Notes: generated by a model from the letters alone, not told the origin. DNA of 44,952 bases from Alphaproteobacteria bacterium (GCA_030430715.1 JAUIJZ010000016.1:1-44952), one strand, 5' to 3'. Shown: positions 15,476 through 23,571, counted from the stretch's first letter. Numbers and translations: made by a program.

Positions 15476-16740
15476 CCCTTCGTCCCGCTGAGCTCGAGCA
15501 CCTCTTCCCAGGTCTTGAGACCTGAGCGCTGCGCGTTCACGAGCACGGCCATGTTGCCGGGCTTGTGCTTATTATCGAGCATCTTCTCGTGCGCGTCGGG
15601 GATTTTGTCCCACGGCAATACTTCCGACATCGCCGGATCGATGCGGCGGTCGATGACGAGCTGATTGGCGGCGCTGGCTTGCTTCAGGTGCGCGAAGTGC
15701 GAGCCCTGCACGCGCTTTTGGCGCATCCACAAAAAGCGCGCGTCCATGGTCAGATTGTAGCCGGTAGTGCCGGCGCAGATCACGACCATGCCGCCGCGCT
15801 TCACCACGAACACCGAGACTGGGAAGGTCGCCTCACCCGGATGCTCGAACACGACGTCGACATCCTTCTTGCCTGTGATGTCCCAGATAGCTTTGCCGAA
15901 CTTGCGGCACTCTTTCATGTAGGCGTCGAACTCAGGCCCGCCGACTTTCGGCAGCTGCCCCCAGCAATTGAAATCGTTGCGGTTGAGCACGGCCTTCGCG
16001 CCCATTGAGAGCACGTAATCTTTCTTGTCGTCGCTGGAGACGACGCCGATGGCGTGCGCGCCGGTGACGGCGCAAAGCTGGGTGGCGAAAACGCCCAAGC
16101 CGCCGCTCGCGCCCCATACCAGCACGTTCTGGCCGGCCTTCACTTCATGCGGCTCATGCCCGAACAGCATGCGATAGGCAGTGGCGAGGGTCAGCGTGTA
16201 GCAGGCCGCCTCTTCCCAGGTGAGATGCTGAGGACGCGGCATGAGCTGGCGCGATTGCACCTTGCAGAATTGCGCGAAGGAGCCATCCGTCGTCTCATAG
16301 CCCCAGATGCGCTGGCTCGACGAAAACATCGGATCGCCGCCATTACATTCTTCGTCGTCACCGTCGTCCTGATTGCAATGGATGACGACTTCGTCGCCCG
16401 GCTTCCAGCGTTTCACCTTCGAGCCGACCTTCCAGACGATGCCCGACGCATCCGATCCGGCGACGTGATAGGGATTTTTGTGCACGTCGATCGGCGAGAG
16501 CGGCACGCCAAGCGCGGCCCACACGCCATTATAATTCACGCCCGCCGCCATCACGAGCACGAGCGCCTCGTCCTCGCCGACTTCCGGCGTCGCGACTTTT
16601 TCCAATTGCATGGCTTCGGCGGGCCGTCCGTGCCGCTCCTTGCGGATCGCCCACGCCCACATCTGCTTGGGCACATGAAATTCGGGCGGGATTTCACCGA
16701 TGTCGTAAATGTCTTTGGGCGTCGCGCCTGCATCCGGCAT
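15472..16740 (-). CDS. ccr: crotonyl-CoA carboxylase/reductase
   Basis: NADPH-dependent reductive carboxylation of crotonyl-CoA to (2S)-ethylmalonyl-CoA, the signature step of the ethylmalonyl-CoA pathway. The 422-aa MDR-family protein has the diagnostic N-terminus (MWAWAIRKERHGRP), VMAAGVNYNGVWAALG (the Asn implicated in CO2 binding in the family), the family insert VIHCNQDDGDDEECNGGDPM, the nucleotide-binding GASGGLGVFATQL, and RVQGSHFAHL carrying the CO2-site His. ATG 16740 is preceded by AAGGAG at good spacing. Transcribed divergently from ecm across a 188-base control region. Confidence 0.97.
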   Translation of the reverse strand: MPDAGATPKDIYDIGEIPPEFHVPKQMWAWAIRKERHGRPAEAMQLEKVATPEVGEDEALVLVMAAGVNYNGVWAALGVPLSPIDVHKNPYHVAGSDASGIVWKVGSKVKRWKPGDEVVIHCNQDDGDDEECNGGDPMFSSSQRIWGYETTDGSFAQFCKVQSRQLMPRPQHLTWEEAACYTLTLATAYRMLFGHEPHEVKAGQNVLVWGASGGLGVFATQLCAVTGAHAIGVVSSDDKKDYVLSMGAKAVLNRNDFNCWGQLPKVGGPEFDAYMKECRKFGKAIWDITGKKDVDVVFEHPGEATFPVSVFVVKRGGMVVICAGTTGYNLTMDARFLWMRQKRVQGSHFAHLKQASAANQLVIDRRIDPAMSEVLPWDKIPDAHEKMLDNKHKPGNMAVLVNAQRSGLKTWEEVLELSGTKG

Positions 16741-16817
16741 TGAGCACTCCTTGTTGCGGCAAACCTGCACCCTTTTGCTGCAGTGCGTCAAACGCGATGT
16801 CTTAAAACCGGAAAAAC

Positions 16818-16835
16818 TGGTCAGCGGTCAGACCA
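16818..16835. promoter_or_regulatory. putative operator, nested palindrome (TGGTC...GACCA with GGT-CAG-ACC core)
   Basis: In the ccr/ecm divergent region, TGGTC (16818-16822) pairs with GACCA (16831-16835), and inside it GGT-CAG-ACC (16826-16834) is a second palindrome. The GGTnnnACC core with a flanking A resembles operators of FadR/PdhR-type GntR regulators (TnGTnnnACnA), with C instead of T on one side. It lies about 80 bases from the ccr start. Regulator identity is inference. Confidence 0.35.
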
Positions 16836-16889
16836 AAAATGGTGCATTGGTGCGGAAGGATTGCCGTAGCGGCGCCGCGCCACGCGTTC

Positions 16890-16906
16890 CTGTTGCACCG
16901 CAACAG
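16890..16906. promoter_or_regulatory. putative operator, perfect palindrome upstream of ecm
   Basis: CTGTTGC-ACC-GCAACAG has perfect 7-base arms and a 3-base spacer, centred about 30 bases before the ecm start codon. The TTGC/GCAA half-sites recall the TTTGCAA-type motifs of RamB/PccR (short-chain acyl-CoA-responsive) regulators that control CoA-carboxylic acid genes in other alphaproteobacteria. The match is by eye and the regulator is not in this window. Confidence 0.4.
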
Positions 16907-16928
16907 ACACGGCGGCACTATCGTGCAA

Positions 16929-18899
16929 ATGCCTGAGTTTCAGCACGCCCCCGACCCGCCCTGGATTTTCCGCACCTATGCCGGCCATTCCACCCCGGCG
17001 GAATCCAACAAGCTCTACCGCGCCAATCTCGCGCGCGGGCAGACGGGGCTCTCCGTCGCCTTCGATCTGCCGACGCAGACCGGCTACGATTCCGATCACG
17101 TGCTGGCGCGCGGCGAAGTCGGCAAGGTCGGCGTGCCGATTGGGCATATGGGCGATATGCGCGCGCTGTTCGACGGCATTCCGCTCGAACAGATGAACAC
17201 GTCGATGACGATCAATGCGCCGGCGGGCTGGTTGCTCGCGCTCTATACGGCGCTGGCCGAAGAACAAGGCGCCGATCCGAAGAAGCTGACCGGCACCACG
17301 CAGAACGACATCCTCAAGGAATATCTTTCGCGCGGCACCTACATCTTTCCGCCGGCGCCATCGCTGAAACTCACCGCCGACACCATCGCCTGGAGCCTCA
17401 AGACGATTCCAAAATGGAATCCGATGAACGTCTGCTCCTACCATTTGCAGGAAGCGGGCGCGACGCCGGAACAGGAACTCGCTTACGCGCTCGCCGCCGC
17501 CATCGCCGTGCTCGACGAAGTGAAAGCGCGCGGCGAGGTCCCGGCGGACAATTTTTCCGCCGTGTTTTCGCGGCTCTCTTTTTTCGTCAATGCCGGCCTG
17601 CGCTTCATCACCGAAACCTGCAAGATGCGCGCCTTCAACGTGCTGTGGGATGAGATCGGCCGCGAACGCTACGGCGTCGAAGAACCGAAAGCACGCCGCT
17701 TCCGCTATGGCGTGCAAGTGAACTCGCTCGGCCTCACCGAGCCGCAAGCGGAAAACAACGTCTATCGGATTCTGCTGGAAACGCTGGCCGTCACGCTTTC
17801 AAAGAACGCGCGCGCGCGCGCCGTGCAATTGCCGGCCTGGAACGAAGCGCTCGGCCTGCCGCGCGAATGGGATCAGCAATGGTCGCTGCGGATGCAGCAA
17901 ATCCTCGCCTACGAAACCGACCTGCTCGAATACGAAGACATTTTCGACGGCTCGAAAGTGATCGAAGCGAAAGTGCGCGAGCTGTGCGAAGGCGCGCGCG
18001 CGGAACTCGCCAAGATCGACCAGATGGGCGGTGCGGCGGCGGCGCTCGATTATATGAAAGCGGCGCTGGTGGAATCCAACCGTCATCGCACCGAAGCAAT
18101 CGAGCGCAATGACGTGAAGGTTGTCGGCGTCAATTGCTTCACCGAAGCCGAGCCCTCGCCGCTCGAAGCCGGTGAGAAAAACATCCAAACCGTCGATGTC
18201 GCCGTTGAGAGCGAGCAGATCGCGCGCCTGAAAGCATGGCGCCAAGCGCGCAATAATAACGATGCGGAAGCCGCACTGGCGGCGCTGCGCGCGGCGGCGC
18301 AAGAAGGCCAGAACATTATGCCCGCCTCCATCGCAGCGGCTAAGGCCGGCGCGACCACGGGCGAATGGGCGGCGGCGCTGCGCGAGGTCTTTGGCGAGTA
18401 TCGCGGGCCGACCGGCGTCGCGCTCGTGATCGAAAGCGAAGGCGAGGACGTCGAAGCCGTGAAGCGCGATGTCGCCGCGCTGTCGGAAAAGCTAGGCCGC
18501 CAGCTCACCTTCCTGGTCGGCAAGCCGGGGCTCGACGGCCATTCCAACGGCGCCGAACAGATCGCCGCGCGCGCACGCGCTGTCGGCATGGACGCGATCT
18601 ATGAAGGCATCCGCGTCACGCCGGCGGAAATCGTCGCCGCCGCGAAGGAGAAGAAGGCGCACGCCGTCGGCCTCTCCATTCTTTCCGGCTCGCACTTGGA
18701 TCTGGTGCGCGATGTGGTGCGGCTCATGCGCGAAGAAGGCCTGGACGGCGTGCCGCTTGTCGTCGGCGGCATCATTCCGCCCGCCGATGCGATGGCGCTG
18801 AAGCAAATGGGCGTGGCCGGCGTCTATACGCCGAAGGACTTCAAGATCACCGGCATTATGGGCGATGTGGTGAAGCTGGTCGCGCGCGCCGGGGCATGA
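16929..18899 (+). CDS. ecm: ethylmalonyl-CoA mutase (adenosylcobalamin-dependent)
   Basis: Converts (2R)-ethylmalonyl-CoA to methylsuccinyl-CoA. The 656-aa single chain has the mutase TIM barrel first, with the Ecm/MeaA-type start region PWIFRTYAGHSTPAESNKLY and VGVPIGHMGDMRALFDGIPL, which differs from true methylmalonyl-CoA mutases. The C-terminal ~130 residues are the B12 domain with the DxHxxG motif (GLDGHSNGAEQIAARARAVG) and GLSILSGSH. ATG 16929 (MPEFQHAPDPPW) is chosen; the frame is open to 16839 but that extension covers the palindrome and reads poorly. Cofactor could be supplied by the adenosyltransferase at 28986. The stop overlaps the following GNAT start. Confidence 0.95.
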   Translation: MPEFQHAPDPPWIFRTYAGHSTPAESNKLYRANLARGQTGLSVAFDLPTQTGYDSDHVLARGEVGKVGVPIGHMGDMRALFDGIPLEQMNTSMTINAPAGWLLALYTALAEEQGADPKKLTGTTQNDILKEYLSRGTYIFPPAPSLKLTADTIAWSLKTIPKWNPMNVCSYHLQEAGATPEQELAYALAAAIAVLDEVKARGEVPADNFSAVFSRLSFFVNAGLRFITETCKMRAFNVLWDEIGRERYGVEEPKARRFRYGVQVNSLGLTEPQAENNVYRILLETLAVTLSKNARARAVQLPAWNEALGLPREWDQQWSLRMQQILAYETDLLEYEDIFDGSKVIEAKVRELCEGARAELAKIDQMGGAAAALDYMKAALVESNRHRTEAIERNDVKVVGVNCFTEAEPSPLEAGEKNIQTVDVAVESEQIARLKAWRQARNNNDAEAALAALRAAAQEGQNIMPASIAAAKAGATTGEWAAALREVFGEYRGPTGVALVIESEGEDVEAVKRDVAALSEKLGRQLTFLVGKPGLDGHSNGAEQIAARARAVGMDAIYEGIRVTPAEIVAAAKEKKAHAVGLSILSGSHLDLVRDVVRLMREEGLDGVPLVVGGIIPPADAMALKQMGVAGVYTPKDFKITGIMGDVVKLVARAGA

Positions 18900-19642
18900 C
18901 AGCGCCAGGCGCTGAAGCGTTCGAACGCGCCACGCTCATCGCTTGGCCGGCCGAGCATCGCGCCGCGCGCTTCGGCTGGGAGTTTTGCGCCAGCGGCGGC
19001 GGTTGTTCGGCGCGGCCAAATTCGATCTGGCCGCTCGCGTGGGAGCATGGCGCGTCTTTGGACGAAGCCATCGCCGCCGCGGAGGCTTGGTGTGCGCGGC
19101 ATCGCATCCCGCTTCAATTTAAGCTCGCCGACGGCGCTATCGCGCCCGTGCACTTGCCGGAGCGTCTCGCGCAACTTGGCTTTGCGCCCTTCAACACAAC
19201 CTTGGCGATGACGCGCGACATTAACGCCGCCTCACCCTTGAGCGGCGTCGCGCTGCATCACGAACCCAACGACGCCATCTGGCGACCATTGCGTGAAAGC
19301 GCGCCGAGTGCGGAAGATTTCGCGGAACGGCGCGATATTGTTTTGCGCATCGCCGCGCCGCGCATCTTCGCGCTCGCGGATTTCGAGGGCGCGCCCGCCG
19401 CGATCGGGCTCGGCGTGCTGACGGGCGACAAGCTCGGCATCTTCCTTATGCGCACAGCGCCCGAAGCGCGACGCCACGGCCTTGCGCGCAAGATCGTGCG
19501 CGCCCTGATCGGATGGGGTGCGGGCCAAGGCGCGCGCATCGCGTATCTGCAAGTCGAACAGCACAATCGAAGCGCCATCGCTCTCTATGAAAGCGAAGGC
19601 TTCGCCACGCTCTATACCTATGCTTACTGGCGGCGCGCCTGA
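18896..19642 (+). CDS. GNAT-family N-acetyltransferase coupled to ecm
   Basis: A 248-aa protein with a C-terminal GNAT domain: the acetyl-CoA pyrophosphate loop is seen in APEARRHGLARKIVRAL, then YLQVEQHNRSAIALYESEGF, the standard final strands. The N-terminal half (GWEFCASGGGCSARPNSIWP...) is less typical and may be a degenerate second GNAT-like domain. The start ATG overlaps the ecm stop as ATGA, so it is translated with the mutase. Substrate unknown; modifying an EMC-pathway protein or detoxifying an amine are both possible. It overlaps the convergent EI24-like gene by 19 bases. Confidence 0.85.
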   Translation: MTAPGAEAFERATLIAWPAEHRAARFGWEFCASGGGCSARPNSIWPLAWEHGASLDEAIAAAEAWCARHRIPLQFKLADGAIAPVHLPERLAQLGFAPFNTTLAMTRDINAASPLSGVALHHEPNDAIWRPLRESAPSAEDFAERRDIVLRIAAPRIFALADFEGAPAAIGLGVLTGDKLGIFLMRTAPEARRHGLARKIVRALIGWGAGQGARIAYLQVEQHNRSAIALYESEGFATLYTYAYWRRA

Positions 19643-20292
19643 AGCTTGATGCGCGCATCCACCAGCCGCGTCATCGCGCTGGCGGCGACGAGCGGCGCCA
19701 CGAACGGAATTACCGAACAGGCCAAGCCCGTAACGAAAACCGAAAAGCCAGCTCGCTTGCGCAATCGTTTGGCGTCTGGGAAAGGCATGCGCCGCGTCGC
19801 AGCCAGCAACGCATATTCGCGCCCCATCAAATGCCCATTGAGCGTGTAGAACACCACGGCGTTGAGGCCCGGCACGAGATAGAGCGGCGAGACGATCAGG
19901 TTCAGCAGCAGCGCCGGAATGGCGATGCGCACGCCATTGCCCAAACTTTCCAGAAACGACACCCGGCGCGAGGCCGGGGCGCTGATCGCTTTTTCAACGC
20001 GCTCGGCAGCGAAATCGAACAACATGCCGCCGATCAGCATCGACACAGCCGGCGACAACGCGACGGCTAAAACGGCCGCCCCCACGCTGAGCGCTACCTC
20101 GCTCGCGTTGAAGGCAAAGCCGAGCCAGCCTTCCCCCTCCGGGATCAGCGGAATGATGTAGCGGATGAGCGCGAGCGCGGCGCCGCCTGTCGCGGCGCTG
20201 GCCAGCACGAGATTGATCAGCGCCAGGAAGGTCAGGCGCCCGAAGATCACATCCTTCAGCGCCTGAATGATCGCGACGAACGCCCGCCCCAT
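19624..20292 (-). CDS. EI24/CysZ-like integral membrane protein
   Basis: A 222-aa polytopic protein with about four to six hydrophobic stretches (LTFLALINLVLASAATGGAALALI, ALSVGAAVLAVALSPAVSMLIGGML, GVRIAIPALLLNLIVSPLYLVPG, FVTGLACSVIPFVAPLVAAS). The order, and the VVFYTLNGHLMGREYALLAATRR segment with its GREY motif, match the EI24 domain family, which includes the sulphate permease CysZ. Whether this copy transports sulphate is not known. ATG 20292 follows GGAGGGGA; an in-frame start further out (20358) lacks support. Confidence 0.85.
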   Translation of the reverse strand: MGRAFVAIIQALKDVIFGRLTFLALINLVLASAATGGAALALIRYIIPLIPEGEGWLGFAFNASEVALSVGAAVLAVALSPAVSMLIGGMLFDFAAERVEKAISAPASRRVSFLESLGNGVRIAIPALLLNLIVSPLYLVPGLNAVVFYTLNGHLMGREYALLAATRRMPFPDAKRLRKRAGFSVFVTGLACSVIPFVAPLVAASAMTRLVDARIKLQARRQ

Positions 20293-20634
20293 ATTCCCCT
20301 CCGCAATCAGGGCCGTCAGCCCGCCTCCTGCATGGCGCCGGACGCCAAGCCTGGGCAAGCGAACGTCGACTCAGTCACGCTGGAAACCGAGAATCACCCT
20401 GCCGCGCCACCGCCGAGCGGCCCTTACACAGTTCGGCGGCTCGTGTCGGCCGGGCGGAGCGTTAACCATATCAAGATGAACCCGCCGCCATCTTCCCTGA
20501 GCCTCAGACGCCTGAAAATTGCCGAATTTCGTTCATCAGCAGCTAGAAATGGCGGGCATATGGCACCGCAAAAACGCGGCGCTTGCGTTAATGAGAGCGT
20601 GTTGATCCATGCCGCTTTTCACAGATTCGACATC

Positions 20635-20655
20635 AAAAAAGGGCTCTGGCAGCCC
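20635..20655 (-). terminator. intrinsic-terminator-like hairpin on the minus strand
   Basis: Read on the minus strand: GGGCT-GCCAG-AGCCC followed by TTTTTT (plus-strand A-run 20635-20640, stem 20641-20655). The stem is short (5 pairs). No recognised leftward gene lies upstream, so it could end an unannotated leftward transcript from the nrdA promoter region or be chance. The rest of the 20293-20785 gap holds the NrdR-like boxes and no convincing gene. Confidence 0.35.
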
Positions 20656-20686
20656 CTCGTGATTGACTCCGAATTAAGGGTTGGCG

Positions 20687-20702
20687 TCACTATATGTAGT
20701 GA
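20687..20702 (+). promoter_or_regulatory. NrdR box 1 upstream of nrdA
   Basis: TCACTATATGTAGTGA closely matches the NrdR consensus ACACTATATATAGTGT; within GTCACTATATGTAGTGAC the outer 7 bases are perfectly complementary. NrdR is the Zn/ATP-cone repressor of ribonucleotide reductase genes and binds paired boxes. The site is about 85-100 bases before the nrdA start, likely overlapping the promoter. Confidence 0.85.
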
Positions 20703-20717
20703 CGGTGATGCTTCGCT

Positions 20718-20733
20718 CCACAACAGCATGTGG
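20718..20733 (+). promoter_or_regulatory. NrdR box 2 (divergent) upstream of nrdA
   Basis: CCACAACAGCATGTGG is a weaker palindrome (CCACA...TGTGG) that keeps the outer CACA/TGTG of the NrdR consensus. Its centre is 31 bases from that of box 1, the three-helical-turn spacing typical of paired NrdR sites. The pairing is what supports it; alone it would not be convincing. Confidence 0.6.
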
Positions 20734-20785
20734 TTTGGGCCAGCACCGAGTCGGATTAACACAGAGCTAAATTCGGGGCGGGTTG

Positions 20786-22657
20786 ATGCAGGCTAGAGCG
20801 GAAAAAGTTGGGGTTCACCGGATGGGTGAAATTCATCGCGGCAAACCCAAGCCGCTGCGTCCGCTCAAGGTGGTCGATAAAGTTATTACGGATCCGAGCC
20901 GTGATGCGCACTTAACCGAGTTCGGCAAGACCACGCTGACCGATCGTTACCTGCTGCCCGGCGAGTCGTACCAAGACATGTTCGCGCGCGTTGCGACCGC
21001 TTACGCCGACGACATCGAACACGCGCAACGTCTCTACGATTATATCTCCAAGCTGTGGTTCATGCCTGCGACGCCCGTTCTTTCGAATGGCGGCGCCGAA
21101 CGCGGCCTGCCGATCTCATGCTTCCTCAATGCGGTCGGCGACTCGCTCGACGGCATTATGGATACGTGGAACGAGAATGTGTGGCTCGCTTCCAATGGCG
21201 GCGGCATCGGCACGTATTGGGGCGGCGTACGTTCCATCGGCGAAAAGGTCGGCCAGAACGGCCAAACCAGCGGCATCATTCCGTTCATCCGCGTGATGGA
21301 TTCGTTGACGCTGGCGATCAGCCAAGGCTCGCTGCGCCGCGGTTCGGCGGCGGTGTATCTCGACATCCACCATCCGGAGATCGAGGAATTCCTCGAAATC
21401 CGTAAGCCGGCCGGCGATTTCAACCGCAAGAGCCTCAATCTCCATCACGGCCTCAACCTCACCGACGAATTCATGATCGCGGTGCGGGACGACCTGCCGT
21501 TCGCGCTACGCAGCCCGAAGAATGGCGAGCCGCTGAAGCACGTGAACGCGCGCAAGCTGTGGCAGAAGATCCTCGAGCTGCGCCTGCAAACCGGCGAGCC
21601 GTACATCATCTTCTCCGACACCGTGAACAAGCAGATGCCGAGCCATCAGAAGAAGCTTGGCCTCAAGGTGCGCCAGTCCAATCTGTGCTCGGAAATCATG
21701 CTGCACACCGGCATGGATCATCAGGGCCGCGAGCGCACCGCCGTGTGCTGCCTCTCCTCGCTGAACGCCGAGACGTTCATGGAATGGGAGCACGAGCCGC
21801 AATTCCTCGAAGACGTGTTCCGCTTCCTGGACAACGTGCTGGAAGACTTCATCCAGCGCGCGCCCGACGAGATGGAGCGCGCCAAATACGCCGCCTATCG
21901 CGAACGCAGCGTCGGCCTTGGCCTGATGGGCTTCCACTCCTTCCTGCAAAGCCAGAACGTGTCGATGGAATCGGCGATGGCGAAGGTTTGGAACAACCGC
22001 ATCTTCCGCCACATCCGCCGCGGCGCCGACGCTGCCTCGGTGAAGCTGGCGCATGAGCGCGGCGCCTGCCCCGACGCGGCCGAGAACAACATCATGGCCC
22101 GCTTCAGCCACAAGATCGCCATCGCGCCGACGGCGTCGATCTCGATCATTTGCGGCGGCACGTCGGCGGGGATCGAGCCGATCCCCGCCAACATCTACAC
22201 GCACAAGACGCTCTCGGGCTCGTTCGCGGTGAAGAACCCCTATCTTGAGAAGCTGCTCGAAGAGAAAGGCAAGAACACCGAAAGCGTGTGGTCTTCCATT
22301 CTCAAGAATGAAGGCAGCGTCCAGCACCTCGACTTCCTGAGCGATGACGAGAAGGACGTGTTCAAGACCGCGTTCGAAATCGATCAGCGCTGGGTCATCG
22401 AACTCGCCGCCGACCGCACGCCGCTGATTTGCCAATCGCAATCGCTCAACATCTTCCTGCCGGGCGATGTCGATAAGTGGGATCTGCACATGCTGCACTG
22501 GATGGCATGGGAGCGCGGCATGAAGAGCCTCTATTATTGCCGCTCCAAGAGCGTGCAACGCGCGGGCTTTGCTGGCGACGAAGGCAAGCCGGAAGCGGTC
22601 GAGACCATGCAGATCGAGCAAAAAACCGATTACGAGGAATGCTTGGCCTGCCAGTAA
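20786..22657 (+). CDS. nrdA: class I ribonucleoside-diphosphate reductase, alpha subunit (no ATP-cone)
   Basis: Reduces ribonucleoside diphosphates to deoxy forms. Active-site elements are all present: LPISCFLN (first redox Cys), NLCSEI (thiyl-radical Cys with catalytic Asn and Glu), CCLSSLN (second redox Cys), the tyrosine pair in KSLYYCRS, and a C-terminal shuttle ending CLACQ. At 623 aa it is about 140 shorter than E. coli NrdA, because it starts near the catalytic ten-strand barrel and lacks the N-terminal ATP-cone. nrdB is not adjacent and not in the window. Start taken at ATG 20786; ATG 20822 (MGEIHRGKPK) is a good alternative. Preceded by NrdR boxes, followed by a strong terminator. 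Confidence 0.95.
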   Translation: MQARAEKVGVHRMGEIHRGKPKPLRPLKVVDKVITDPSRDAHLTEFGKTTLTDRYLLPGESYQDMFARVATAYADDIEHAQRLYDYISKLWFMPATPVLSNGGAERGLPISCFLNAVGDSLDGIMDTWNENVWLASNGGGIGTYWGGVRSIGEKVGQNGQTSGIIPFIRVMDSLTLAISQGSLRRGSAAVYLDIHHPEIEEFLEIRKPAGDFNRKSLNLHHGLNLTDEFMIAVRDDLPFALRSPKNGEPLKHVNARKLWQKILELRLQTGEPYIIFSDTVNKQMPSHQKKLGLKVRQSNLCSEIMLHTGMDHQGRERTAVCCLSSLNAETFMEWEHEPQFLEDVFRFLDNVLEDFIQRAPDEMERAKYAAYRERSVGLGLMGFHSFLQSQNVSMESAMAKVWNNRIFRHIRRGADAASVKLAHERGACPDAAENNIMARFSHKIAIAPTASISIICGGTSAGIEPIPANIYTHKTLSGSFAVKNPYLEKLLEEKGKNTESVWSSILKNEGSVQHLDFLSDDEKDVFKTAFEIDQRWVIELAADRTPLICQSQSLNIFLPGDVDKWDLHMLHWMAWERGMKSLYYCRSKSVQRAGFAGDEGKPEAVETMQIEQKTDYEECLACQ

Positions 22658-22695
22658 ATTAGAGTTGGATTTTCCTCATTGGACGAGGGATGGCT

Positions 22696-22731
22696 AAGGG
22701 CGCGGGTAAATCCCGCGCCCTTTTCTTTTTT
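22696..22731 (+). terminator. strong intrinsic terminator after nrdA
   Basis: Perfect 11-pair stem AAGGGCGCGGG / CCCGCGCCCTT (22696-22706 and 22712-22722) with a TAAAT loop, followed by a T-rich tail TTCTTTTTT to 22731. It ends the nrdA transcript about 40 bases after its stop, which shows that nrdA is transcribed without nrdB. Confidence 0.92.
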
Positions 22732-22735
22732 GCGC

Positions 22736-23539
22736 TTAGCTGCGCGGGGCGCTGGCCGGTTCGCGCAGAGAAGCCGGAGGCGCGGGCGCCGCCTCAATCC
22801 ATTCCAACGCTACGGTTTCACCAACGAAGTCCATCGTGATCGCGGCAAAGCTGGTTGGCGTCGCGTCATGCAGGCGTGGCGCGCTTGCGTGCACGGCTTC
22901 GGCGAACACCGCCGCGCCGATCAGCAGCGCCACACCTGCGGCGCGCACGGCGAAGAGTAAAGCGCGGCCCGGCCGGCGCTTCCGCTTCGGCCTTCTCGAT
23001 TGCGGCACGGGCAGCGGCTTTTCCGGCAGGTCCGACGACCATGCCAGTGTCACCGTCGCAGCATCTTTGCGCGCGGGCGGCGCTTCCCACCATACGAAGG
23101 CGTCACTGTCTATTTGTTCAAGCGAGGCGCTATCGCCCTCTTCAAGCGCCTCAAGCATCTCATCCGCTTCGTCCTCGTGACGCGCGGCGACAGCCTTGCT
23201 GTAAACGGCGTAAAAGAAATCATCGAGCACATCGGCGCCGGGGTCTCCCTTCCAGCCTGAGAGATCGAAGCATGGCGCGTCCAACGCCGTCTCGGGGCGG
23301 CGCCGGCTAAGACACGCGACGATCGCCTTGCCGGATTGAAACGCGGCCTCCGCGCCTTGCATGAACGCTTCGCTGCGAATGGCCGCGCGCGACCACACAA
23401 CCACCACGGCGCCGCTGTTTTCTAGCGCCGCTTCGCTGATCGCGCTTTCCATCGTCAGACCGGCCGCGGCCAGCACTTCAGCCAAGGTTTCAACGCGCGA
23501 TAAATCTTCTCCAACCGCCAGAAAAAGCAGATCAGCCAT
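22736..23539 (-). CDS. TIR-like domain protein with C-terminal membrane anchor
   Basis: A 267-aa protein. Residues ~3-115 resemble a TIR fold: a first strand LLFLAVGEDL, then AVVVVWSRAAIRSEAFMQGAE, where Ser50, Ser56 and Glu64 occupy the positions of the box with the catalytic Glu of NADase TIRs, then AIVACL and a C-terminal helix DDFFYAVYSKA. An acidic linker (EDEADEMLEALEEGD) and a basic patch (RRPKRKRRPG) precede one membrane helix (residues ~193-216) and a short periplasmic tail. TIR proteins act in NAD+ cleavage, signalling or defence; no partner gene typical of Thoeris is adjacent. ATG 23539 has GAGGG upstream. Confidence 0.68.
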   Translation of the reverse strand: MADLLFLAVGEDLSRVETLAEVLAAAGLTMESAISEAALENSGAVVVVWSRAAIRSEAFMQGAEAAFQSGKAIVACLSRRRPETALDAPCFDLSGWKGDPGADVLDDFFYAVYSKAVAARHEDEADEMLEALEEGDSASLEQIDSDAFVWWEAPPARKDAATVTLAWSSDLPEKPLPVPQSRRPKRKRRPGRALLFAVRAAGVALLIGAAVFAEAVHASAPRLHDATPTSFAAITMDFVGETVALEWIEAAPAPPASLREPASAPRS

Positions 23540-23571
23540 GGCGCCCTCACAAACTGGAGGTTTAACGGCTG

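Noticed and set aside
16839-16928. Earlier start for ethylmalonyl-CoA mutase
   Set aside because: The 30 added residues do not resemble mutase N-termini and would place the palindrome inside the coding region.
20332-20796. Possible 154-aa gene upstream of nrdA
   Set aside because: The translation has no family features, lacks a ribosome site and would cover the NrdR boxes; the region is better read as regulatory.
21506-22621. Minus-strand frame (371 codons) inside nrdA
   Set aside because: Antisense shadow of a highly conserved enzyme.
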